From Hymenolepis diminuta (Eukaryota; Platyhelminthes; Cestoda; Cyclophyllidea; Hymenolepididae), in contig CAADRB010000030.1 in NCBI GenBank assembly GCA_900708905.1, positions 676,707 through 740,706 on the forward strand: a stretch of DNA of 64,000 bases, read 5' to 3'. Both the position numbers and the translations under genes were made by a program. Each line of letters begins with the position of its first letter. Positions within the stretch are counted from its first letter, which is position 1. The notes beneath the pieces were generated by a model, which had not been told where the DNA came from, made no database searches, and worked only from the letters and a program-made list of their open reading frames with translations. This document shows, piece after piece, positions 24,508-37,300 of the stretch.

Positions 24508-24513
24508 AATAAA
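24508..24513 (+). terminator. Poly(A) signal candidate
   Basis: AATAAA 39 bp after the stop of the 37-codon frame. Confidence 0.3.
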
Positions 24514-25341
24514 TGAAGAGTTTGCCTATTTCTTTTTTCTGTAAGTACTTCCGCATTCAATTTTAGCATTAATTTTCTTAAGAAATCTCGACTTCCAAAA
24601 TGGTTGTCCTTTAAATTGCCGTTTATCGTTGCTATACATTTTATTTTCAATACTGCAGTCGAAACTTTGAATATTCACTTCTATTAGATTTTAACTTCAG
24701 GAGTTGTTAAAGTTCTGTTCACGCTGGAAATATGAGAGTAATAATTATAATCATCGCAAAACATTATCGCGATGCTTGTTCAACTTTGTATACAATCTTA
24801 CCTCTCGCAATCCAATCTTTATACTGAATTATTTTTTTATATTATGACCCGATAACTAATCAATTCCAGTTTTAAACTTATTTCTTTTCACTGTGGTCTA
24901 AAATGGACGCGGTGGCTAATTTATGCAGATGCAGAATACAATTGTGGCTATATAAGTTTTCCCTGATAATATACTCCGGTACGCTATCAACGAATATGCC
25001 AAGTATTGCCAAATATGCCAAGTATTATAGAGTTAAATCTTAGAGAATACGTTTTTTTAAAATATACTATGCACATAGCAAATTCTGTGATAATTCTAAC
25101 ATTCAATAAATACATGGGAAAATTATAATGACTATATTCTTTGCACAAATTCAATTTTCTCATTTAAAAAAACACCAGTCGAAAATGTTTTAGATCAATA
25201 ATATTCATATAAAAACTAATAAATATAATAAAAATAATTAAGATTATTGTTTACGTGTGCTTGTCTAAAACTTTGACCTTAAAACCAATATCCGAGATTT
25301 TAAATTGCCTTTCTACGCCGTTTTGGAGGTTCTTTATTAAA

Positions 25342-28300
25342 ATGACGAACGCCATCAGCCATTGTTGCGTAAAGGCAAATTTTATCAAAGCCGCAAAGGT
25401 AAATTCCTCATTTAAAATTAAATACCCTTTTTGAATATATTTAGTATCTATAATTAAGTAAAGATCAGTAATTTGCCTGACAACTTACGATTTTGGCACA
25501 TTATTTGGCATTTTACGATTTTTTTTGGTATTAAAATTGTTATTTCCTTGGCAGCAAGATAAGGGAGTCTTTAATATTTGTATTATTTTATTTCATGTAT
25601 CACCTACTAACAGTTGTCTTTGCAATATATTTAACTTTATTAAATGTCGTAAATATATATTCCATATGTTTTCAGCGAAATATGATTTTATTTTAATCAC
25701 TACTATCCACATAACTACGAAAATAAGGTGATTTAATCGCTATCCACATTTTGTATGTAAACCATTTAGTGACAAAACACAGTAATAGATATTACCTACT
25801 GATTAATGACAATAAGACATGTTTTTTATATTTACGATAAATTTTACTTTATTTCTCTTTTGAAAGCTTATATGATCTAAAATGATATTGATTTGATTAG
25901 GATAATTGGGTTCCTTGTGAAGTCCGCCTACTCACAGATGACATTGACACTTTCTTATGCATTAAATCACGTCCCCTTGGGTTCGGCCAAACAGAAGAAG
26001 ATTTGAAGAGCATTTTCTCTGGCGTCTCCATCACGGGGACCATCTCGAGCACAACCAACCCAGCCCATCTCCCCTCGGTAGCCCCAGTTGCCCGAGCTTT
26101 CACAGCTCTCTGCAATCTTTCTGAATACAAATTATGCACCGTGGTTACTGTTGAAGTTAATGAACTTGGTTATTTTGCCCTCAAATTAGTACCAGCTGGC
26201 ATCTTTGGAAATAAACGTCTATATCTAGCCATGTCGAGTGAGACAGAAGCTACCACATGGATGTCTATGATTAAAGCCAACTTGGGAAAAAGAAAGAAAG
26301 CTAATAGAAATTCATTGACTCAATCCCGAGACTCCTTAGTGGGAACTCTACGCCCATCAGACAGTCATGATACCCTTCGTGGAGACTCAAATCTTAATCC
26401 CAGCAATCGCTACGACCTTGAAATTGATACAATCGACAATGAGGTCTACGAACCTTGTTCAGCTCGTAAGTCGCACTTCGAATTAATTATAGAAAATCAC
26501 TAATTAATTAATTTGATATGGACATCTCCTTAACATAAACAAAACCATGCAAAGTTAGTCATTCTCCAAAAATATTAATTGCTTCTTAGTCATATGTGTT
26601 GAGGACAGAAAAAGTATGCATTCCCTGGCACTTAATGAAGCATTAATTGTCGGCAACATGGAATCATTAAATATTTAATTACTCGTTCTTCAATTCAGCT
26701 AAGAATGTGGATTGATGTATGGTAAGAGATTCAGAAATTAATGGAAGAAGACACCAACTTTTTGATCCGACTTTTTGGAGCTTTGGATTCCAGTTGACTC
26801 ATTGAAATTTATCTTCCTCAGCTTTAATTTAATCCCTCTAACTAAATTGTAATCTATTTCTTTGACAGAGGATCTTATTCCGGCGGTGATTCAACAGCGT
26901 GGTGATTGGGATAAACTTCGACTCTCTAAAATGGACTGTTTTCTGCGTCTCACAGATGATCGTTTGGAATTACTTGATCACAATGGTGAACGTGTTCTCC
27001 ATTGGTTTCCCTATCTACTCATACGAAGGTATGTTTACTATTTCTTCCCATCAATATTATCACTAGCAATTGGGATTCTACTGAGGTTGTTTTTTATGAA
27101 ACGTGCTCTTAGATCATAGTTGATTTGAACTTTTACTCTTTCACACATCTTCATATGTGACTTTAAGGGAGGGAATATACTTATACTCAATAGTCACCTT
27201 TCACTTCAAAAACTGTTTTCATTTTTATATTTATACAAAATGTCTTCGGAATTACCTCAATTTTACCGATCTTAATTCAGTCCCCGGCATTGGTGTACAC
27301 CAATTCCAAAAAATCTTTAATGCTATTTAAAGAGTATAAAGTCGCTAAGCCAACTCTGTTAACGCCCCTCCCCAATTCCTATTTTATCAATTAAGCCTGT
27401 TGTTTAATAGTCAATGAACACCGTTATTAGCTACGGAAGGTGGTAGAATACGGCACGATCTATTTTGCTTAAATGCATGTCAGTCACGCGCTTGGACAAT
27501 ACTTTTGTTCTGTTCTTTGATTTGCTCATGATTGCCAATTGTTTTTGACACGGAGAATAACATACAAACGCGAAATGACTTCTTGGCACGACGGAATCAT
27601 AGAGATAAATGATATACTCTCGACTTGTGCTCTAACTGAGGTCTCACGTTTCACAAAATCTTTGAACGCATGCACTGTGACCTTATCCATTTTCATTTGA
27701 TCTCTAAGTGACTTATCGGTGCTGGATTCCACTTCGGTTTGAAGAAAAGAGATACTGATCATTTAACTTCAAGTTGTCATGTTCCTCATGGGAATTGATA
27801 CAAAAGGGCCTTTGATCTCTGGCAGACTATCTTTCATCCACTTTGTGAGTGTGCGAGTGATTGTTTTTGACGTTTGAAGTTTATACATCTCACATTTATC
27901 TCAGAGTTTGTTTGGAAAATATTTGTTTAACGGTTCTGCGCACATAGACGTCCATTTCCAGAGTGTGCGATTTCTTTTACAAAGACAGCTAATCCAAATT
28001 TGTTAAGGGCTTATTTCGAAGAGGCCTTTTATAAGAATTCGTAATTATTTAGTTTGGAATCAAAGAAGATTAGTGATCCTCCCGATAAATTTCTCTAAAT
28101 AAATAAGAAAGAAAACCTTAACACATCGATCCTCACTTAAAATCCATCTGTATTTATCTGTTATTCTTAGCCAATAAATCTAAAAGTAAGGAGAAGTCAT
28201 TAAAACTACATGTACATGCGGCTTCTTAGGTATCCCTTACTTGAGTGTCATTGAAAAGACTATCTCTGTTGGAACTTGCGCTGTCAGCTTTCCTAGTAAA

Positions 28301-31300
28301 TTTAGTGTCCTTAACAATTTTTGTGTAAGAATTATATTCGCGTTTCCAATTCTGGATTTAGAATAAGTCAAAATCTCTAGTAAATACACTCGTTTCTTTA
28401 CGTCGTTAATGAGGTCTATCATTTTCCTTACTTCCATTAATTTAGACGACTGAAAATTAGGGTAAAGAGTACTGCATATGGTTTATTCATGAATTAAAGA
28501 TTGAACCACCTTCCTTACTCATACATTGCGTGTTCTAAGGGGTCGTTTTTCAATGGGCTTAACAGCTTTTGGCATTGATATCTGGAAATATATCAATTTA
28601 GAAAAGTGTTGTCGCCCATCTTTCTTTTATAAATGTTAAGCAGCTGATTTACATGAATAATAGAGTCTTAATATCCTTCTAGACTTTACTGATCAGTTCT
28701 AAATATTTTCGTTTGAAAATGAGTAGTTCTGTTCCATAATGGTCCCAATTCCTCGGTTTCTATCTGGTTAATAATACCTCGGAATCTTAAAGCCGTATTT
28801 ATTTAAATAAAAAACAGAGTTCTCAATCTTATTAGACGGATTAAGAGTGGATTTTTGGCATCCCTCTCTGCGGAATCAAAACAGAGGATGAAAGTCGTTA
28901 TTTAAACTTAAATTACTACTCTACTCTCTTGAGCAGGATTTGAGGTGTGTGATATGAGTTAATGAAAGGAGAGAAACAAGAATAGTCAAGCGAACTTAGA
29001 GCAAAGAAGGATACGTGTGAAGCAAGACAGACAAAGAAGCATAAAAGAGTAAAGAAAACACTGAGCAAATTCAGAAACAGTAATGAAAAGTGAGGAATCG
29101 CAACAATAATTCCAAAAGTAAGCTAGATCATCTCAGTCTAATCTATGAGTGTCTCATATATATTTGTGAGTTCGCTTTGCATATGATACGTATGCGGTAG
29201 AGAAGTGCGAAGGCAGCGTAGTTCATGTGATCGCTTACTAGCTGAAAACTCTCGTGAATTTTAACATTACAACACAACTCAGACGCACCAGAGAAATTCA
29301 CTCGCACCGCACACACCAGTTCACCAGCACCAGCCCAGTCAACAACCACCTCGTTTGCCTCGTCGATCTGTGTGCCTGCCTCATTTTCTCACATCAAGAG
29401 ACCCACAAAAGAGAAAAAACAAGCGCACATATTACATCTGATAATATCACTTCCTTCTTTCTTGCTCATTTAAAGAAATTATGACACGTTTGAATTTAAA
29501 GCCGCTTGAGAAATTTCATGATATATTCCCCCGTAAAATCAATAAAATACACTTAGTTTGTGTATAATTACTGGACTTCGATTCTTTGAATTCAATACCA
29601 ATATTACGGTGTTTCATAGTTTTCGGAGTCATAACAGATGCTCCCAATGGCGCAGGGGTTAACGCGCTAAGCTGAAAAGCCGAAGGTTACGGATTTCATA
29701 TCTATCAGTGCACCCCATCGAGCAGAATTGCCAACCGCACATGTTAAGTCTAGATAATAAAGGATGCTATCCCTCTAGCCAAACTGAAGGTGGAAAACTT
29801 GGTAGTTAAAATGGATGCTCCCATCATATACTCTAAACAATTTGTGCTTTTAATCACTTTCATTTGAAGACATAGTTCAAACATGAACATTATAGATCGC
29901 TTGCAAAATATATATTCGAATTACACTCTTAACTATTCGATAACCTGATTCAAGCTCAGCTCCCTTGATCATTACTATCCCGAACCTTGAAAATATGAGA
30001 AAAGACATCACAACTGAGATCAACGATTTGGAATGGTAAGTAAATGGGACACTTATGAGCAGTTAAAATACAAATAAAACATTGGTTTCAATTTTTTAGT
30101 TATGGGTCTTATAAGCTATATCTCTCCATTTTCGACATATGTTTCACATGAATTTAACGGTTAATTTAGTAAATTGACTTACTTAAAGTAGATAGGGAGA
30201 GATATATATTGGTCATTATCACTTATTACAATGTATGTTACACGTATTAATAATAAGAATTTAAAATATGGAGAATCAAGAATAGTGGCTTAATACCAAA
30301 CCAAGTAATTTTCTTCTCATTTTAAGCATACTCCCTGTGAAACATGAGGTATTACCAAGATACTCACGAATATATGTCAGAAAATCACTCCTTTGGATTT
30401 TGATTTGCCTTACGAATTCACAATGCCGCATAATTTCTATTTCAACCTTTCCTGCGTACACTTCAAGTGCACTAAATTGAAATCAGCCCCAAATGGGGCT
30501 GAGTATTTGCAAGAAGTCTGCAAATTTAGCTAGTGAATGAATTAAAATGCTGCGAATACGATAGAAGCAGATGGTGAGCTTTCCAGAAGTTATCGATTAT
30601 GAATACTTAATGGGTAACGCTATCTAAAATTATGTTACTCGATGTGCAGGCTTTCAAAATAATGCCAATAATGGATGGCTCGAAGTCGTTTTGGCTACTG
30701 CGAGGTTTAACTACTCTTCTGAATCACTTATGAGGATTGGATAGAAACGAGGACAAGGTTATGCATTTAAAGAACTAGAAATTTCCTTCAATTTTTCACA
30801 TAGTAGTTGTTCTTAAGGTCATACATTTTCTTTGAAATATAAATCATGGTCACATTGGTAGAAAGAAAGGTGTAATGTTTTGATGGCCCGAGTGGAGTTC
30901 ATAAAATTATACAAGCAGAATTCCTTTTCACGAGTGCTAGATAATTTTATTCCAGCTTTTCCGTGCTTGTACATGGAATCAAAGCCTTATCACCGGTATA
31001 TTCATGGATGACCAGGTGGCCAATCAATTTGGAATATTCAAGAAGCATACAATAGATTTTCCCCGTTTTCTTTCTAGATCTGAACTATTACAGATTTAAA
31101 ATATCTTATAGGATTTTCTTGATTAAATATACCAATGACAGCTCGGTTTACCTAAACAACACACACATTTTATCTTTAAATATTAATGTTGAATAGGAAT
31201 AGGGTTCATTTATTATTTATAACACCTCCTAACCAAATTCAACGTTCACCTGAGTTCAAATTAACTTCTGATATAAGACGTCCTGTTTGTTCTTGTATAC

Positions 31301-34300
31301 TAGACAATAGGCATAAAAGTACATAAGCATGCATGTATTTTTTGACAACTGACATCCTAGTACAGCCAGATTTCACTTGATATACAACCTCAGCACTATG
31401 ATGTAACACACTTTGTGATTTTTCTACTGCTGTCATTTTTCGGACTTTTTTATTAAGAAACTATCAAGATGCCACTTCCTCGTGGACCACTGTTCTTTAG
31501 AGAAGTGAATGATCGACACACTGACTATTTACAATTTAGACACCTTATCAACATTTTAGTTGGCTCATAAACTGTGCACGCATATGATAGGCATTATTAT
31601 TAATATCCACACTAAAATAGAAAAAATGTACTATTTTTAATTGTGGGAACCAGCTGAAACTAGTTAACGGAAAGTCTAACAAATGAGAAAAGGTAGAGAA
31701 TTGATAAGGCGAAGGGAGCAAGGTCAAGGCATTAAAGAGTCTTACTTTATTAGACTTTTGGAATCGGGTTGTACATTATTTATAAATAGACATTCATGTT
31801 CCAAAATTCAAATTTCTCTATTCGTTCCCTGGATTGCAGCAAATTCTTTTCAACGGTGTCTAGTGCTTATTGATCCGTATTATTTATTCAAGAAGGGTCG
31901 TTGTTGACGTTTCATTTCGTTTTTTCCGACTGGTAAGGACAAAATTTCCCTTCATGCATTTCATCAACTTGCGGTTTTAACGTATTTAGGAAGAGATAAA
32001 AAATATTTTAAGTTAACAGAGCTCCGTAAGCTGTGTTTACCCAATGTGAGCACATTTATAAGGATGGTGGTTAACATAGTTTCCACATTACAGACCTTGA
32101 GGCATTGTCAAAATCATAATTAAACGCTAATTACCATACGAAGTTCTTGCACACAGCATTTTTAACGAGCATAAGAAAACAAGCTTGGGACGTATTTTGG
32201 ACTTGTGACCACGTTACTGTGTGTGGGTAAATTGACACTTCTCTTAAACAAACCGTTCAGTGTAGCATTCCTTACCCTCCCTTAGAAGAAAATGCGAAGT
32301 TCCAAGAATTTCTTCATCAAAAGAGGATGTTGCAAGAAGACTACACTAATTTTTTCATCCCTGTTTTTCAAACCTCTATTTCCTTCTAATCGTATTGATC
32401 AGTTATTAATAAGATTTATATAATAAACTTAGGCACCTTTAGGTGATTTTTAAAAATGATCTGCACTTTATTTTCAGTTTACTGATCCAATTTCCGTTTC
32501 TGCACTATTGTTTCAATATTGTGAGTATGAATAAGGAACTGATTCATTTGATAATTTGACTCATTTAAAGTGAATTAGCTTAAACATCTATAAAACATAG
32601 AATTTTGGGTTTTATGAAGTCTTAGAAGTGTAGGAAATTTGTGGATATTCTGGTAACATTTATTTGAAGCTGGTCAAATGAATATTGTTTAATATTCAGA
32701 AGCAATATTTTACCCATATTTTCTCAACAATCTGTAATTATATATTTTTAGGTATTTCAGAGACGTAAATGACTTTTATCAAACAGATATAGGGTAATTG
32801 AACTGAACTGCATCCAAATTTGTTGAAATAGCTCTACTTGAAAAGTCTTATTATTTGGGTTGTATTAAGCTGGTGTACGAATTTCCTGAATTTCATGATG
32901 CTTCTTATCAGTTTTATTTCCAGAGAGTTCTCCAATCTATAAGAACAGGTAAAGTTTTCCATTCGGCATTCCTGTCTTCGATTAATTACAATGGGTGGTC
33001 AAAACGTCACTTTTTCAGAGCTTGCCAAATCCCCTATTTATCGTAAAAATTTTTGCAAAATTGGTTAAAACAGACTCAAACTCCACAAAAGATATGATAA
33101 ATTGGTGAGTATCATATTTCAGATTTATTATGCTATAGCCAGATTAGACAGCCATTCCCTTTCCAGAACAAAAGTATAGCCCCCCTTAGCACTTATTACT
33201 ACCAAAATAGTTTGAGGGATGCAGAATTATGCACTTTAATGCATTTGAGTATTTAGATGAATAATAAATATCTTAGATTTCGTAAAAGATACACGTCAAA
33301 ACATAATTTTAATCCCGAATACTTCATGGTAAATTAATTCACATACCCTTGCAATTTATTCATTTATCCTAGATTCTAAGAGAAATTCCTAGTGATTTAA
33401 TAACGCATTTCACATTTAACTTCGGTTAATCATATTCCTTTACTTAAGCAAATTAAACGATGGCATTTTCCACGGGGAATATATTCATATCGGTATCGAT
33501 TAAATACAAATCTATTTAGAAAGCAGTCAATCGATTAAAATAATGTAGATAGTTACGCAGATTAGATTTGAGAATAAAAGGAACCGTTTTCAGTGGTCTG
33601 GGTAAGAGAGGTCTGGATGAACACACCCAATACGCGTTCACCGGCGACCACTTCTGTCAAATGCCAGTTGAGAGCGGAAGGATATGTTGCAACAATCTCT
33701 CATTGCTACTACTACGCCTGCGAAGAAGGCGTGGTCTTGTTGCCAATCCCTATTGCTGCCTCTTAGGGAGTGAGGGAGCAAGAGTGGACTTTTGGTGTCG
33801 AGAATGACTCACCCTCCTAACTCTGGTAATCTGGTTGTGCCATGACCTGCTTGCGATGTGATAACAAGTCTATTAATAAACCATTTGAATGGGATAATAA
33901 ATTATAGATATGATATAAAAAATAATTAAGCTTTTATTTTATTAGTGGAGATTTAAATTCAGGCAATTAAATAAGAAAGATCGAGGTTTTCTTTTAATTT
34001 AAGCTCTAAATTTGTTAGTAAATTATGGTTATGTTTTCATGGCAAAAAACCCAATTGCACCCATAAGAAAGAAGAGTCCAGAGTGTCAAAGGAATTGGGA
34101 AAGAGTAGATAATGGAAGTTAGGGCACTAGACGAGCTTTAATGAATCCGAATTTCAGATTCGCAGGTGTCTGTTCTTTAATTAATAGGCATAGTTCATTG
34201 GATAATATGTATTCCAAATATTAAATACTAGTTTCTGGTTCCCAGGATTCTGAGTGACAGTTCAAATCTGTTATAAATAGTAGATTGATGTCAAATGTTA

Positions 34301-37300
34301 GTCATATCATCTTGAAATATTGCTCTTTAGTTAAGATTATTTTAGGACAATAAAACCCACTGACATTCTCTCATGTTAAAATAAACTGCTCCATCATCTA
34401 CTAACTTCAAGATAACTAAAAGTTTGGTTAATTTGAATCTTTTATGATGTTTAAATCTCCCTTAGTTCAGGCTGCTCCTGATTCCTGTTTTCTTGAGATA
34501 AGCGGTCACATTAGGATGTGTACTTTTTAAATCACTTTCCACTTACAAAGTCAGTTTTAAATTTATTAAACGGCCTTGAGAGGTGAAAATCTAGATATAC
34601 AACCAAATTAGAAGAGAGAAAAATGTTTCTTTAAACCTCAAGAAAAGCTACTTTGGAACATCGTCATATTTTGCAAATAAAATCAACCCAATTCAATTGG
34701 GGCAAAGTATTTTTATGTTCCCATTTTTTAAAGTTACGACTCTCGACTCTCAATAAAGCTAAGTAAAAGAGTTGCTATAAATTTTATTTCACTGTTAAAA
34801 TTGGTACTTTTAAATATATTTTATGAATTAATTTATTGAAAGGTAACATTAAAAATATTTTCCCAATTATGAAAGAGACTACCCAGATTATTAGAGTTTA
34901 ATTTCTTTGTTTATAATCGGTAAACTTGTAACAGAGAAATTAAACTGTGATTAAAAAGAGTAAAAAGAAGTCTGCTGGTGGTTGTGAGACGATCGATTGA
35001 CTTTTAAGGTCAGGCTGAGGTTAGTATTCTGCTACTCAGTTTCGCTGCCATAAAAAGCGTCACAAATGTAAAGGTCAACACGTCAAGATTACATGAGCGA
35101 GAACTTGTCTCTTTTCAGGATTATCAATTCCGTTTTAATTAATCACTGATAGAAGAAAAATAGAACAATCTATAAAATTAAGTGCAGATTTTGGTTGAAT
35201 TAGATTCCAGTTAAATACTTTTATTTCGTTTACATTTCACGTTTTTTAAATTCCAAAGTAATATTTTCACCTCGCTAATTTTAACTTTGCCGATAATAAC
35301 AACAAAATGACGGATGTATTCCCACGAAATAGCTGCTATTTCTTTCCAAAACTCTGTAAAAAGAAAAGGAATTAAGACACTGCCAAGTTTTTATTCCTGT
35401 GTTCATGGATAGGCATTCAGGTTTGTTGGTGCTTATGTGCCAAGGGCTTCGACCAATCACACTCGGAGTTTTTGAGATCTGTGTGTTAAGAGTAGCCACT
35501 AAGTCATATTTTTACACTAAATTGGCGCAAATTAAGTATCAAGCAACAGCAAGCTTGCAATGGGTCACTATAACGCACTTTTTAAGAGCGCATATACTTC
35601 TCAAAATTGTACTTACCCTTCGTAGTGTATTTGTTGTAAGAACTACAGGAATGGTGAACTTTCATGTTCATACTTAACTTAAATGAAAAACTGGAAGATT
35701 TTCCGGAAAAATGTCGGCGACCTGACTTATCTCAAATAGATTTTATAGATTGTAAACAGCAAGATATGCACAGATAACGAAAATTCCTATTTTCGCAAAA
35801 CCGAATCTGACTACGCTTAATGAAAACTGAAAATATTTGGGTCTTAAAAGAACCACAAATCTGGCATTAAGAGGTTAAATTGCCTTTATCAATTCGTTAT
35901 TTATGCTACAGCAAATAAATAAGTTGCATCAGAACCTCGCAACGTATCTTTTTACAATCCTTTTTGGTAATAAGGAAAAGTAATGCTCTCCTAGTCATCC
36001 AAATGTCATCTTGAGGGAAGTGGAAACATTCTAGATCCTCTTATGAAGGAATTATTGTTGGGCACCCTTTCGGCATGTCTTCATGCGACTCATTTAAACA
36101 GATCTTATCAAGAAAAACTATTGTGTTAATTACTGTAGGGAGAAAAATGTAAACTATTGAATCTCAGTCTTGAAACCAGGATTTCCGTATAGACAAGATT
36201 GCGATTAGACCCTCTTTGTCCTTAAAATCTCATTCCTCTGGGTTTTTATAGCTTTGTTTTCAGGGTAAATATGCGAAAATTTTAGGAGATGGTGTTTTTC
36301 AAGAGCAAATTTGCCTGATTCTATAATCGCTCAGTTTCATCAAATATGTAAACAGCGGCTATCTATTTATTAGTATACCCGTGATAATGGAAAAATAGTA
36401 AAGTTTTAATAATGAGGAGGCATATAAACACTAAGGATCGTGGCTATTCCAAAAGGGATGAAAATGGATAGGATAGAGGTAGAAAATACAAGTAACGGTA
36501 TCAAAATAACTTCACTCCTTGTAGATTCTGGATTCATCTGGTTGTTTTCCTTTTACCAAAAGGTATAGATTTCGGTGTTCCAAAGTTTCAAATTCAGAAC
36601 CCGACCCCGATTTTCCCGGGTGAAAGATCATATCCACAATATTTAGTGTTGATTGACATTTAGATTTAATTGAGGGTTCGGTCGCGTAGCTCACAACTCA
36701 TTGCTACAAAAAGCAAATTATTAAAAAAGTTCCCATATGCACAGCAATCGATAACAACAGAGAAAACTGAGCCATAAAATTACTTATATTAACTTATATT
36801 TCTGATAAAATCTTGTCAACAACCTCGAATTTTGCGCCAAATTTAAAATTTTATTTCTCTAGTTTTGATTTTCTCTTTCAAATTCATTTCTAATTGATGA
36901 AAACTTGTCATATTTAGTAAAACTATCTACTATCGTTATGATCATTTTGATTTAATAAAAAGACCGTACCTTAAAATGCTAGAATAAAACAAAAGATTCT
37001 TCTCAGATGATCTGCCATAATAAAGATAGAATCGATATTAATTATATGAGATTCACGTCTTTTTCTGAGGCTCTATTTAATCACTGTTTGGATTTCCTTT
37101 AATATAAACAAAATAAATTTATGAAATTTTGCTTCATAATTGCTCTGTACCATCCACTGATCTCCTCTTTCCGCTTCATCACAAATCCTAGTGTTTGGTA
37201 AAATTTTCTGGAACGTTTTTTTTTCAGAAACACAAGTTTCCATTAGCTTTAGGATATTTGCGATGTCCGCAATAAAATTGGATTTAAATTCGTGCTGATT

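Noticed and set aside
33568..33850. 79-codon open frame in a GC-richer patch of the large intron
   Set aside because: No homologous motif; could be an old repeat, but no second copy was recognised in the window.
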